Source: Paraphaeosphaeria minitans
Lineage: Eukaryota > Ascomycota > Dothideomycetes > Pleosporales > Didymosphaeriaceae
DNA: 64,000 bases
Direction: 5' to 3'
Assembly (NCBI GenBank): GCA_015832175.1
Contig: WJXW01000002.1
Coordinates: 558,001-622,000, forward strand
The notes beneath the pieces were generated by a model. It did no database searches and was not told the origin of the DNA. It saw nothing but the letters and a program-made list of their open reading frames with translations. Positions 32,696 through 44,877 of this stretch are shown here, piece after piece. Every line of letters starts with the position of its first letter. Within the stretch, counting starts at the first letter, position 1. Both the position numbers and the translations under genes were made by a program.

Positions 32696-34583
32696 GGTAA
32701 AGGGAGAAGAGCACTTTCGGTACATGGCGATGGCAGCGTGCAGGAGTTGTCACTTTTGATTTGCCAGTGGACAGTTGATGTGCCTCAATGCGGATGTCGG
32801 ACCAAAGAGCATGGTTACGAAGAGACTTGGAAAGCGGAGTACTAGACCTGATAGAATGCATTGCGACGGAGTTCTGATTCACATCCTTTGTTATAGAACG
32901 TTCGATTATACTCTCGTGAAGCTCTTTAAAACGTGACGATGCAAGTGAATATTTGTTTGTCACCGTGCTGAATCAATTGGGCCCTCCAAGGACGACCCCG
33001 ATAACTGATGCCGATCCGCATCCCGGGAACGCTCACTCAGATCTACACTGTGCGGTATTTCTTGCCAGGGGCGAATTATAGATGCCGAGTTGCGCAAAGG
33101 CTATCTGGATTTAGCGAAAGGGTGCATAATGCCTGGGGATCGATAGACTTGTGTGGCAAAATAACTGGGAAGACCGCCTTTCTTGTGCTATGATTGCCAC
33201 AACTAGCCCTGCATGGGTCAATTTTCGAAGCGGCAACTGCAACTATGGGGCCTCTTGGGATTGCGAGAGCTCCATAATTATGGCATGTATACCAAGGAAG
33301 AAGATAATGACGCTCATCATATGTTTGCTGATCGCACGAGAGTACTCTGGCTGGAGTTTCTCTGGAGGCTGGAAAATGGCATCTGCGATCTAGGCAGTGA
33401 AAGGAGTCAAAAATCTGAAACGATGTAACCGTGGTGCCATCTCCATTCCCATCAGAATTAATTCTTCATCTCGTGAAACATGGACAAACTATTGTGTCTT
33501 ATCGTGTTTTATGCGCATTGCGATGCAGCTACTGGGCTAAACCCTTGCACCTTTTCTCCGCATCGTTATCGGACCAATCAGCCGGACCCACCGAGGAATC
33601 TGGGGTTGGGGGCCGTACCAATCCCAAAGGGGCCACAGAACTGCAATGGCTGCAGCTGTGGGTTTCGGTTCACTGATTCGAGTATTCTGTTCTTCTCAAA
33701 TTTTTAGATACGGCTTTGAGCTCCATTTGGTTTAGACGAGCCCGAAGCTACGTGAGCTGGCGATATCGGCTGCGTCCATCGACGCTCTCGGTATCGTCAA
33801 AATGGACGGCAACAATGAACGGGTGGACGGAATGACGTCTTTAACAAAGATGGACGCAAGGTACAAGGATTCGACCGGTTGGGTTCAACGGCCTCTGGAG
33901 GGGCCGGTACATAGCCACGTGATCACTGATAACACACTGTGCATTCATTGGACATAATCTGCGACCACAAGCCCATGGTTGTAAACGCTCCGAGGCTTCG
34001 CCATATTTTTTGGGCATTTCCTGTTTTAGTATTTGATTCACAAAGCTCTGATCAATGCTTTGTGTACACGATTTCCCTCCTCAGACGGGGGTATCCTGGC
34101 AGTTATTATCCGTGGTTGCAATTGAGGGTTGACGTTTTTTTCGAGCTCTACACATGCAAAAACATGTACTGGCTCACAGCATTGCATACTAACGAAGTCT
34201 TGGGATCAGATGTAACAGTTTGTACATATCATGCATGTAAAAATCCATATTGTTTCCACAATATTTTCCCATGTCTTTTCATGCATGGAATTACTGCAAT
34301 ATCCACACGGGTCGGCAGAGATGTGGCGTATGCTTGATGCGGTTGCACTAACGTTTTACTCTTATCTTTGGTGGTGATCAAGTAGATGTCAGCTCAATGG
34401 GGGACACAACGAAATAAGCTTTTCGTCATGTACAGTCTGGAACTATCTGGTGATATCGCTCGATATAACGTCGGCATGGTACCGCAGCTGTCAATCCTAT
34501 CACGGAACCACATTGGATAGCCCTCATCCCTCCTTCATCGCATACACCATTGTAATATCGCGCAACGCCAGACAACCGATACA
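32696..34583. other. 1.9-kb spacer, no gene recognised
   Basis: Slightly more AT-rich than the flanks. ORFs up to 132 codons overlap on both strands without domains. The end of the stretch is the MFS gene promoter. Confidence 0.45.
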
Positions 34584-36369
34584 ATGTATGAAATGGAGAC
34601 CAAGAAGGATTTAGGGATAGATACGCCGTCTCAGGTCCCCACGGATTCAGCACAGGGAGAAATCATTTCATCGGAGGGCGGGACCGCACTCCATCCGCAT
34701 CCTGTACAGGATGACGCTTTAGATCCTCTGAATTGGTCAAGTTTCCAGAAGCACATTCTGCTCGCCATAGTCATGGCACTGTGGGTCTCTGCCTGAAGTC
34801 CCATCAGGTGCAAATACTAATACCTACAGATACTTCATGTTCACGTATATCACCACCACGACGGTTCCCTCCTTCCCAGCACTGCAAGAGCAATACAACC
34901 TCACAGCCGAGGAAGTCAATTGGACTGTTGCAATTCCAGCCCTTGGCCTCGCTCTTGGTCCGTTGTTTTGGTCTTCCTTCTCAGATATCATAGGCCGACG
35001 CATCGTCTTCATTGCCGGCACCGTTGTCGCGCTGGCTGCCAGCATCGGGGCTGCGATGGCGCCAAACTATGGAGGATACATGGCGGCCCGGTTCTTCCAG
35101 GGATTCGGTGTTAGTCCAGCAGCGACTGTTGGCCTGGCAATTCTCAACGACATTTTCTTCGAACACCAGCGTGGCCAGAAGATGGGGCTGTGGGTGCTTG
35201 CTATCGATCTCGGTCTACTTGTCGGTCCGTTGATCGGAGGCTTCATCGGCCTTGTAAGCCACACCTGGATCCAGTGGCTTTGTGTGATCTTGTTTGGTGC
35301 CATCCTGGTCGCGGAGATTGCTTTTCTGCCGGAGACCCTCTACCCCCGAAACTTCATGCTCGCCCAAGAGTCATCTGGAGCTGCTATCGCGGTGATTGAT
35401 GATGAGAAAAGGGGCAGTGCTGAGGGCATTGATAACATGGCAAGCAAGGATGCGGTAAATAGGACAAAGAAGCTTGCCTTCCTCAACATTAAGCCTGTCC
35501 CAGCTTTGAAGCATCCCAAGCCTTGGGATTCGCTCCTAAGGTTCCTGATGATGTTCAAGTTTTTGGCGGTCACTATCACCACAATGGTCTTTTGTTATGG
35601 TTGGTACTGGTTCATCTTGGCCGTCACGACCATGTTCCCGGTTGCATATGCGCAATACTCGCCACAGATACAAGGGTAAGCTTTCTCACTCACTTCTCAA
35701 GCAATCAAGCTCATTCAACCAGGCTTCTGTTCCTCGGTCTTATCATCGGAAGCTTAGTCTCGGAACTGTTCTTCTCTGGAGCGCTCAGTGATCGAATCGT
35801 GTTGAAGGCTGCGAAAGCCAACAATGGTATCCGCACCGCCGAAAGTAGACTCTGGCTGGCATATCCTGCTATCCTGCTTACAAGCGGTAAGATCACGGAA
35901 AGAAAGCCGCTCGCAGACTGTACTAACATGTAAAACAGTCGGCCTTATCGTATGGGGTATCAGCGTAGAGCGCAACTACCACTGGATGGTCGGTCAAGTG
36001 GGTACCGCGCTGTGTAAGTATCAATGTCTTAAAATTAGCGAGGACACGTTACTGACCGAGCTCACAGTTGGTGCTGGCGTACAAATGGGGAACACAGTGA
36101 CGACGTCCTACATTGTCGATTGTTACCCCTTGCAAGCGATGTCTATAGTCACGTTTTACTCTGTTCACCTCAACCTGAGTGCATTCATAAGTCCGTTCTT
36201 CATCGTACCATGGGTAGATACGGCTGGGTTTGCCTGGACTTTTGCCGGGCAGGGGATCATTATGTTCTTCTTTTGTCTTCCCGCGTTTGCGTTGATTCAT
36301 GTGTTCGGAGCGCGTTTTAGGAAGGCCAGCGGGTTGCCAACTTGGGCGGACCCGGAGCACGATACTTGA
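34584..36369 (+). CDS. MFS transporter, DHA1 drug:H+ antiporter type
   Basis: Predicted join 34584-34780, 34830-35675, 35723-35886, 35939-36013, 36068-36369 gives 527 residues; introns are 49, 47, 52 and 54 bp. Major facilitator proteins of this group export drugs or metabolites by proton antiport at the plasma membrane. The DPLNWSSFQKH motif precedes TM1 as in many fungal DHA1 members. FSDIIGRRIVFIAGT is motif A between TM2 and TM3, and LGLLVGPLIGGFIG matches motif C of antiporters in TM5. LAFLPETLYPR-type sequence (IAFLPETLYPRN) ends the first half. A hydrophilic central loop precedes the second six TMs. The 75-nt fourth exon is short but joins in frame (GTALFGAGVQMGN). No specific substrate is inferred. 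Confidence 0.9.
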
Positions 36370-36880
36370 TATCTGTCAATGTATAGCTGCTTCATCCTAC
36401 ACAATTGAGAAGCAATTTCGTCTCGAGTGCCTCGCAATATTTTGGTATCATTCTGAACTTACCCAAGCATCGTTTCCTATAACACGTTCATCTATTGAAG
36501 ACCCTGTGATGGTTCCGGGAATTCTGAAGCACATAATTACTGATGTACGACATCAGTTGATAGTAGGAACTGGAAGCGAGGTAAGTGGGTACAATGTGGG
36601 GTAGCGTGCCTTTCATATTCGTGTTCTTGCGTGCCACGTGAGCACGCGACATTCACCGCTCAACGTGTCGAAAATATTTCTGGCGAGCACATGATGATTG
36701 GTTCGTGATGTGCAGTTGGCCATGGAGCTTTTGTAGCGTACCTTCCTTGAAATTATTGTGAACGGTATATTTGTTTATACAAAACGTTCTACGGTCATTC
36801 TTTTCACCCGAGATCGTTTACTGAAGTGAAGCTGCTCGCGCGTCAACGCGCCCGACGCAAAAAAAAACCCCCACACGACA
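36370..36880. other. intergenic
   Basis: Lies between tandem plus-strand genes. No ORF with a domain; a poly-A run at 36859-36867 lies just before the next start. Confidence 0.45.
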
Positions 36881-37773
36881 ATGTCGAACGAACAACCCCG
36901 CAAAACATCGATCCCCATCCACTTCCACTTCGGGCACTCCAAGCGAGTCGTCCCGGCAATCAGAGAGGTGTCTCGCGCGGTATCCTCGCCCCTCCGCTTG
37001 AGAAAGCGTCCAGCTTCCATTCTTATCCCTCGCGACACGCCCGCTCATCGAAAGCTTCCGGTCGCTGTTCAGCCCGAGTGGACGCCTGTCGAGATCGCAA
37101 ACTTTTCCCCGCGATGGCGACAGTCAGATTTCATCGCCCTTCTCCAAGGCTATCACATCTCACCTGAGTTCGACTTCCCGCTCACCCCGCACTTCGCGCG
37201 ACCCTTTCGCGCGACGATTCTAGCTGCCAGCGTCGAGGAAGCGGGGATAATGGTGAAAGACTTGGACGGGAAGCTCGTGGGCGGGCGGAAGATTGCCGTG
37301 AGGATGAAGGATGTGTCTGAGCTGGAGCGCAAAGAGTTGCACATGCAAGACATGGCAGACCAGATCAAGACCGGTATCATCAGTACGTGTCCTTTGACGC
37401 TCACAACAGCCGGGCTACCTTGCTGACTTGTATAGACACTGCACGCGTGTATCATTCTGACCTCGCTGACGCAATACTCGAAGTCCACGAAGTCGTCCAA
37501 GACGGGAGCTGTTTCGCATTGCTCCAGAAACGTGCTCCTATCATGATCCACACCACTCAAGAAGCACATGACTTGGACAATCGAAGTTTGACCCAATGGG
37601 AGTTTGTAGCCGGCTCCGCCAGCGAGCTTGACACGCAGATAGAGGATAGCACAACGGTGACGCGGCTCGAAGCTCTCAAAGGCTTGCAGGGGACTTTAGA
37701 GAGCCAGGGTGTGCTGGAGCAGATCTGGTGCCAGTGGAACGGAAGCCAAGTCTTGTCAGCAGATAACATCTGA
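36881..37773 (+). CDS. uncharacterised protein, two exons
   Basis: Predicted join 36881-37382, 37436-37773 gives 279 residues, with a 53-bp intron (gtacgt donor, gctgac branch, tatag acceptor). The N-terminal ~80 residues are basic and Pro/Arg-rich (KTSIPIHFHFGHSKRVVPAI). EWTPVEIANFSPRWRQSDFI then begins a more ordered alpha/beta-looking region. The second exon contains DAILEVHEVVQDGSCFALL and ends in a helical VLEQIWCQWNGSQ segment. I recognise no family. Continuous frame, good splice sites and compositional bias favour a real gene. Confidence 0.65.
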
Positions 37774-38385
37774 AGACTGCAGTAGCATATCATTGGCGCA
37801 GGAATTTGCTCTTCACGTGGAAATCAAACAGCATGACCTAAGAGAGGCGGGCAGGTGTATCATCTCAAGGCTTCAAAAGCGTTGGCCTATCTTTGAATGT
37901 TCAATGCGGACTGTCACTTATCCTGTCAGGTTGGGCAATCATCTTCAGCTTGATGAATGTACGTTCATGTAACTAGGTAAAGCCGCTATTCTTGAATACG
38001 AGTTTAAGAGACGTTTACCCTACACAAGTCCACAAGCAAAAGTCCACTAGCAAAAGTCCACGAGGCATGATGTATGAGTCTCCTGGTTGCTGGCACTGTC
38101 TAGCCGCGAAGTGGCGTCCCGTAAAGAGGTACCTAAATGAAGACCTTCGCCTCATCTCGGTCCAAGCTACAAAAGAGCCCGGAGCCCGTTTCGCGAAATG
38201 TCTATTGGGAATCTCACCGTGTAACCCCAACATACTACAGTAGCAGAGACACGCTCAAGCATTCCAGTGGACATAGTACCCATGATCCTCTTCCGTGAAA
38301 ACAGCGGAAAATGAACCAAAACATGATGCGTTGACGAAACATGCGCTTGGGACTGACGTGAATTTCGGTCCGTCGTAGATTGCCA
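37774..38385. other. intergenic, convergent ends
   Basis: No gene recognised. A small caaaagtccac repeat occurs three times at about 38024-38061. Confidence 0.45.
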
Positions 38386-39324
38386 TCATGCCATGTTCCG
38401 ATCTCCTGTACCTTGTGCCAAAGCCCGAGCCCGAAACATAATCTTCGACGCCTCGTCCAGCAGCACGTTGACCCTATCTCGGTCACCTTCCGAAGCGGCA
38501 TCCCACGGATCCCTGCCGAAGCTCTCAAACAGCTTGCAAAACACCTCGTATCGTTGCTTCTCGAACCTGCTATTGTTGGCCACCACGAATGCCACAAAGG
38601 CATCCCACCTGGAATCCTGTCCCGGACTTAAATCCTCACCCCAGCTAGCGAGATCACCCAAGATCCGATGGAACGAGTATAGGTCCAGGTCGATGTCGGG
38701 GAAACTCTTGCGGGGTTGAGCGCGCGCAAAGTCAATCACCACAACGGTGGGGGCTGCGCTACCATCGCGCGTATCTATGTCCAGCACGATGTTACTGTGG
38801 CAGAGGTCCTCGTGGAACAAAGGCGTGCTTGAGGCTTGGAGAGCCTGAAGAGCATGGCAGATTTGCAGGGCGATTGTCAGGACGAGCGGCTTGGGTATGG
38901 CCATTGATGCTCCTTGGGCGGCTTTGTGTAACTGCCAAAGCGTACAGCCTACAATTGCCTGGCTTGCAACCCATGATGGCCTCTCGTGCAGCCGATCGTG
39001 ATCCACGTAATGCTGCATGTGTTTGTCGTTCGGGGCGGATATGGTGGCGATGTGCTTGAGCCCCGAGACTTCTTGTGAGAGGGAGTCTACTTTCCGCGTG
39101 TTCGAGATCTTGACAGCGTATAAGGATTTGCAATTGCCCTTATTGCTGAGAGTATCTAGTAAGGGAGTACTCGAAATGTCCTCGGGGTTCCTCGTGCATA
39201 TCCAGACGTCACCATCCCCGCCGCTACCAGCAAGGAGTAGCGGTCGGAATACGTTGTTCGATACAGTCGCAACATCATCTTTGCACGAGTGCTTTGGTTC
39301 GACTTCGCCCGTAACCGAAGCCAT
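38386..39324 (-). CDS. protein-kinase-fold protein with degenerate catalytic motifs
   Basis: 312 residues from the Met at 39324 (MASVTGEVEP); the frame is open upstream to 39441, but that extension is not conserved-looking. Kinase landmarks in order: glycine loop GSGGDGDVW (near residues 33-41), LYAVKIS with candidate ATP lysine K72, SQEV with a possible helix-C Glu near 86, HEDLCHSNIVLD in place of the HRDxxxxN catalytic loop (171-180), and VVIDFARA in place of DFG (198-202). The catalytic-loop Asp and Asn and the metal-binding Asp are retained; Arg of HRD becomes Glu and DFG becomes DFA. The C-lobe is short. It could be a lineage-expanded fungal kinase, an APH/choline-kinase relative or a pseudokinase. 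Confidence 0.75.
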   Translation of the reverse strand: MASVTGEVEPKHSCKDDVATVSNNVFRPLLLAGSGGDGDVWICTRNPEDISSTPLLDTLSNKGNCKSLYAVKISNTRKVDSLSQEVSGLKHIATISAPNDKHMQHYVDHDRLHERPSWVASQAIVGCTLWQLHKAAQGASMAIPKPLVLTIALQICHALQALQASSTPLFHEDLCHSNIVLDIDTRDGSAAPTVVVIDFARAQPRKSFPDIDLDLYSFHRILGDLASWGEDLSPGQDSRWDAFVAFVVANNSRFEKQRYEVFCKLFESFGRDPWDAASEGDRDRVNVLLDEASKIMFRARALAQGTGDRNMA

Positions 39325-41600
39325 GGTTCTCGTGTTCCTTGCGTATACGTTGGAGTGAGATTGATTCAAGTATCTTGTGTCGAGTTGATTGCCTACGGGT
39401 CGGTGAAAGGGAGGTGCAAATATAAAATGTGCGAGGTCCACTGGATCTTATGACAGCATGGGCGGTGCAAATAATTGCACGGTCCCACATAACGAGGTTG
39501 AAGTTCTGCCAAATGGCACGTTGTTGGCTGTGCCATGAAAGAGTCAACTACACGTGCCTGTCTACTCAGAAGAATTGACAGCCAGGACACGAGAGACGTT
39601 CCTTTGAGCATTTAAATTGAATGAAACACACTCTGTTTACGAATTGTCTCCTGTCAACGCAGAAATTGACTGCATAGTGACTGTCGACACAATCTTAATT
39701 GAGCTTATCAAGGAAGGATTTACGTACAAGTCTTGACTTCATTTTGTGTTGCTACTTGGCTAAGAGTCACAAACACGTAGCCAAAACATGAGAAGCAAAA
39801 CATGGACACCAACTATAACCTAATAGAAGCCGCTTGAAGTTGCGCAATGGCCATCTTGATCACCTTAGACCTTGAAGAGGTGTCATATATCTACAAAACC
39901 ACCAAGTACACTGGCTTGGGCCAAAAGGAGCCAATGTATCATATGTCTCCGAAATGCACGCGTGCACTGTCGCGCCTTGTCATATTGCAATTGTGTAGCC
40001 TCTTGAAGTGCTCTCAGCTTGCACCTTACATCAGCCTCGCGGGCAACATTGCTGTGCCACACCCATACGGTATCTGTCGACCTATTCGTTGGTGTACGCT
40101 CTCCTACGCAGCCACTATCGACAGCCACTTCGCCGGTACGAACAGTCACGTGTATATTGCCAATAGATATCCAAATGTGGCGGGTAAACCATAATCGAAG
40201 TATGTTTTGTCACGCAAAAACATACGTCGCCAGTGTAGTTCTTAGCATGAAGTACTCATCACGTGAACGGGAGCTCACAGTACGGACACCGATGTATGCA
40301 CTATGTACACCGGTTTTCCTTTGGCATTGCCTAGGTATGGCACACAGCCAGCCATCGGACTCCAGCACACCGATAATATTCGTAGAGCGAAACCCAGACT
40401 AGCCAATGACCCGGACAATCAACCTGACCTGGACATCTCAGTCTGGAAAGTCCACGCCCTGCCTTCCAAAGCATGACATTCTCCATCCCACTCTTTACAC
40501 GTACCGCAGAGTACACAGTACACAGTACGTCCTCACCCACGCCTCTCCTGCTGCAGGGACCGCCGAACCCATCTAAACCCAAACCCCCGAGCCGGTCCGC
40601 AACCATCCCGCAAAATCCGGGGCCCCACACCCCATCCTGATTACTCAGTGTCGCACGTCGACGTCGCAGTCCGCCACTCCGCCCACCCCACCCCAGCACA
40701 GCCCACGCTCTCCACAAGACGGACACCCCCGTCTGATGAAGGAACAAACTAAAACTTTAAAAAAAAAAAAAATAAAAAACTCTGCACCCAACAAGCCTCG
40801 CCGCTACGGCAACGTACAGCGGCGGCGGCCCTGACCCTGACCCTGGCCCGCACGCGCGCGCAGCGAAGAAAAAAAGGCGACTCGTGACATTGGCCATATG
40901 TGTGTGCACCTGACTGCACCTTGTTGCTGGCGCGCCGCGAGACATGACTCGCGCGGCGTTGGTAGGTAGGCCCCGTCGGAAAAGGGAAACCAAGGCGCCG
41001 ATTTGAGGGAACGGTCCTCTTCTTCTTCGGCAGTCAGGGGCGGTAGGTAGTCTAGGTAGGTAGGGTCCTTCGGCAAGTGTCTGGGCTTGCTTGTGCGCGC
41101 GGCGCCGATCTCAACAAACGTTGCGTGCGTGTTGGGAGGGTCGAGTTTCGGCGCGGTGGTAGGTACGATAGGTACCTATCCGAGGGCGAGCGAGCCGAAG
41201 AATATCGGTGCGTTTGCTTGCGAGGGATGCACGACTTGGGATGGCGATTCACGTAGACTAGATACCTGCTTCTCGATGCTGGATGTTCGGATCTGAATAT
41301 TTCATAAAGTTAGATGTGAGATGATGTTGAATAACGGCAGGCTTCGGCGAACAAACCTCTCGTTAGTTAATTCGTGCCTGGCTATCAACGAAGAAGGGTC
41401 CAGATTGATTCCAGAACATCACCCAATGTCGGCCGACGGACCATACACTTAGTGCTAGGTAGACTATCATATTTACCGACACATATAGGTATCCACGAAC
41501 CGATCCTCAAAGCGAGAGCACCGCACCTCTTGCTTTGACAGACGTTCGAGTAGGCACCGAGCTATTCTTCCTCGCGAACTTCCAGAAGGTCATCCATTAG
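39325..41600. other. gene-poor spacer
   Basis: No domain-bearing ORF on either strand. Notable pieces are acacagtacacagtacg near 40507-40530, a poly-A run at 40758-40779, and ggtaggtagg/ggtacctatc motifs at 40960-40970, 41041-41062 and 41158-41178. Confidence 0.45.
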
Positions 41601-44600
41601 TCAACCCTCCGTACCGACGCACCGAAACGAGATGGTGTATCGAACGGCTGAGAAGGCAAAAGGCAGCAGAGCTAGACTAATAAACCTTTGTGTGGGGGAG
41701 GCGCGAAGTGGTGCATCGGAAACTAGCGACGACCGAAACGACCGACATAGAACCGAACGACAGCGTCGGATGGTGGCCGGCTTTCGCGCGCCCGTGTGGC
41801 CGCGGAGCAGAATCCGTATCGAGTTTATTACCGGAGACCAGCAATGGTACCTTCGTGAGGCTTGAGGCAAAGGGGACTTGGACGGTGCAGTGCGTTGCAC
41901 CCGTGGGCGAACACAGTGGAACCCGGCTACCGTGACCTAGACACCGAACCACACGGACTGCGCGATAACCTGACAATTTGCCGTGAGTCTGCGTTTCCGA
42001 GACAGATATTGGGGGAACAAGTACGGTAGTCTAGGTGGGCGCTCGAGTGGGTTCCAGAGTGCAATGTGCATTGGTAGCTTTGCACATGGCCGGGCAAGGT
42101 GGGCCGGCGTGGCTACCTACTACCTAGTCGTTGAATGTAGCTTCCGCACCTGGCTATACCTACAGAAGCTAGCCTACATCAGAGCCTTGGCACCATTCGA
42201 CCTTGGATGAGGCGGGTCATGACCGCCCTTGACAGGTTCGAGGCGGATTGCAATATATCGTTGATTCGCCTGCAAGCGGTGCCGAAGAGCTCCAGGCGAT
42301 GCAGTGACGGAGCGGGAGCTGCTTCACACCAGGTAGCGATCCAGGCACACCAAGGCGGCCATGCGATCGGAGAACGAGGGCGGCGTGCGGACGGCAGCGC
42401 AGACCCAAGAGGTACCGGGTTTTCGTAGGCTCCTACGATAGGCAGTTCGCTATAACCCGGTATTGCGCGTATTTTCCCGCAGAGACTCCATCGACGGCCA
42501 TGCGCAGACTGCATCGACGGCCATGCGCAGACTGCATCGACGGCCATGCGCAGACTGCATCGACGGCTGCAGAACTGGTCAACCTTCCTGTCAATCTTCC
42601 GCTGCCGGCGATCGACGACAATCACCGGTTCGCCATTCAGCAGGCAGCGTCCGCTTGTACAGCTAGCACATGGTGGCGTGATAGGCTCGCGAGAAGCTTG
42701 CAGGTTGCAGCAAATATCTTCTCACAGCTAGGTATCAGATTGAGCTTGGAGCGGTTGATGTCGTGTTTGGTGGGGTGAAGCACGGCGGGATACCCAACCG
42801 GGACTAGCGCCGCAGCTGTTCGGAGGCGTTCGAGCCTGCGCGGGAAGCCAACTGCTCGTCATCGGGACTGCGCCTGAGCGCCTGAGCGCCTGCACATCTT
42901 CAACGCCGTGCGCGTTCGTTGAGGGCAGGGTGCATAGATTGTGGGCATTGTAGGGAGTTTGCGTCGAGTTTGCAGACTGAGGGCCTGGCAATGACCCCAA
43001 GCAGGCTAGCTTCAGACTGGCGGCAGGCGCACATGTCGTCGTTGCATCGCCACAGCGCTGCATGCCCTTGGGCTTCGTGCATCATGCTCACGCGGTTCCG
43101 TGCTGGGAGAGGTCTTTGGTGCGTGACGTCGTTGGTGGCGAGTCCCCCAATGCCGCTGTGCAGGATTGCATACACAGTACCGTAGGCAAGAAGAGCCAAA
43201 CGAGCAGGCTCATCGACCGCGTGATCAGAGATGCTGCCGGACGCTGCGCTGCGTGAGTGGGCAAATGCTACCTACTATCGAAAGCAACGCGAAGCGCTGG
43301 GAAGGCTACCTAGCGCATATGGTCGACCTTGCGTCTGTTGGGTGTCACTATGATTGAGGCCTCCGAGTGTTGCCGTTGCGCCAACAGCATCGTACAAGAA
43401 TTCAGTCCAGAGGAGCGTCGTGGAAAGAAGCTTGCGGATGGCATTGATTTGCAGCATCGGTGCTCCCAGGGACCCGCAAAGCACGCTGAGCAACATGCCC
43501 GCTGACAAGCATCCAGGAGTCTCCTATTTTCAGAATGTTCTTGGCCATGGACGTTGGGGAAATGATCAACGGGATCAACTAGATGGACACCTAGGCTACA
43601 TCAACCAACGTGCTGTTGGGCGCCATGTTCGTACGTCCGGATCATGGTGACGTTGCGCGAATTTCCGCCTAACGGTATGGCGGTGCAAGGCAAGGCAAGG
43701 CAAGGTGTGGCAGCCACGATAGACTACCGCACCACAAGCTGCACGGCGGACCGCTTGGTGGAAGCGAGGAGAGCCTGGCTGCCGCTCGAATCCGACAATT
43801 GTCTGGAGCGCCCGCCATACCAAGGTACGTAATGGTCTGGTCGCAGCACGACTATGAACCGTTCCGCGCGGGTAGTCTACCAGCTGCTGGGACCTTGAAA
43901 CACGGTCGGAGGACCCTTTCTTTGCGCAGCCCATTTGCGAGAGTCGGCTCTAGAGCTCTCGAGACTCTTGTAGCCCACGTAGCGCGTGCAGCATGTTAGA
44001 TAGGTAGTAAACAGGACATGAGGACATGGGGAGACGTGAGGAGACAGGACAGAGGTCGGTTTGCACTTTGCAGACAATAGGGCCACCGACAGCCGGCGGT
44101 CCGAGCGCTGAGCGAGTCCAAGCGAACGAATCAGAAAGCTAGCGCACAAGCCAGGTTCCCCGGACTCGGGGCAAAGCGGCTTAGAGCGTGCTGGTTATGC
44201 GCGTCGATGCGTCGCCGTCGCAATGGACATGGCACAGCATGATTCCTTGCGCTGCAGTTCCGATCCACGCAGCTCCCATGAGCGTTCGTCACTTGCGGTA
44301 GGTACCCAGAGTCCGAGATGCGTGCCAGCTGCAAAGGGCGTAAACTGCAGATGGACTCGGCGGCGAGCACATTCCCGTGCCTCTCGCTGTCACACGTCCA
44401 GCAAGGCTACCTGCGGTACGGCGTTGTGGCTGCTTCCGACATTCGAGGCCCGACTGGTGAACAGGGAAGATCAAGGATGCATGCATGCAGCAGCCCTTTC
44501 CCATCCCCGTTCATTCCGTGGCTGCTGGCGTCGGCGAGTTGAGGGCGACGGCTGTGCTGGTGGGCCGTATTAATTGCTGCTCGCCAACCGAGGCCAGGCC

Positions 44601-44738
44601 AGGCCACGCTGCTGCCAGCGCCAGATGAATGGATTTCCCGGACGGGGCGCCCAGCGTTGGACGGCTCGATACCTACCTAGTAGCGCCGTGGCGGGTACGG
44701 TGGGCAGGTGTGTTGATAGTAGCGCCGTGTGCGGGTAC
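41601..44738. other. gene-poor spacer, GC-normal
   Basis: Dozens of 60-150 codon ORFs overlap in all frames with no motif I recognise. Composition is not RIP-like. It contains the 23-bp array listed separately and a (CAAGG)n-like run near 43688-43705. Confidence 0.45.
42489..42572 (+). repeat. 23-bp tandem repeat, 3.6 copies
   Basis: Units start at 42489, 42512, 42535 and (partial) 42558. The three complete units are identical and contain ggccatgcgcagactg; the last decays into ggctgcag. Confidence 0.95.
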
Positions 44739-44744
44739 GGTGGG

Positions 44745-44745
44745 T

Positions 44746-44779
<34 letters not shown>

Positions 44780-44824
44780 CTGTCTGTCCGTCTGTCCGTC
44801 TGTCTGTCTGTCCGTCTGTCCGCC

Positions 44825-44867
<43 letters not shown>

Positions 44868-44877
44868 CCGTCTGTCC
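44745..44877 (+). repeat. (GTCT)n microsatellite with GTCC interruptions
   Basis: About 33 tetranucleotide units, mostly GTCT with scattered GTCC and one GCCT. The pattern of variants is itself partly periodic (GTCT-GTCC alternations). Both strands are open, giving artefactual CLSV and TDRQ ORFs. Confidence 0.95.

Noticed and set aside
40331..40747. 138-codon minus-strand ORF
   Set aside because: Gly/Arg/Trp-rich composition typical of GC-rich non-coding DNA; no domain.
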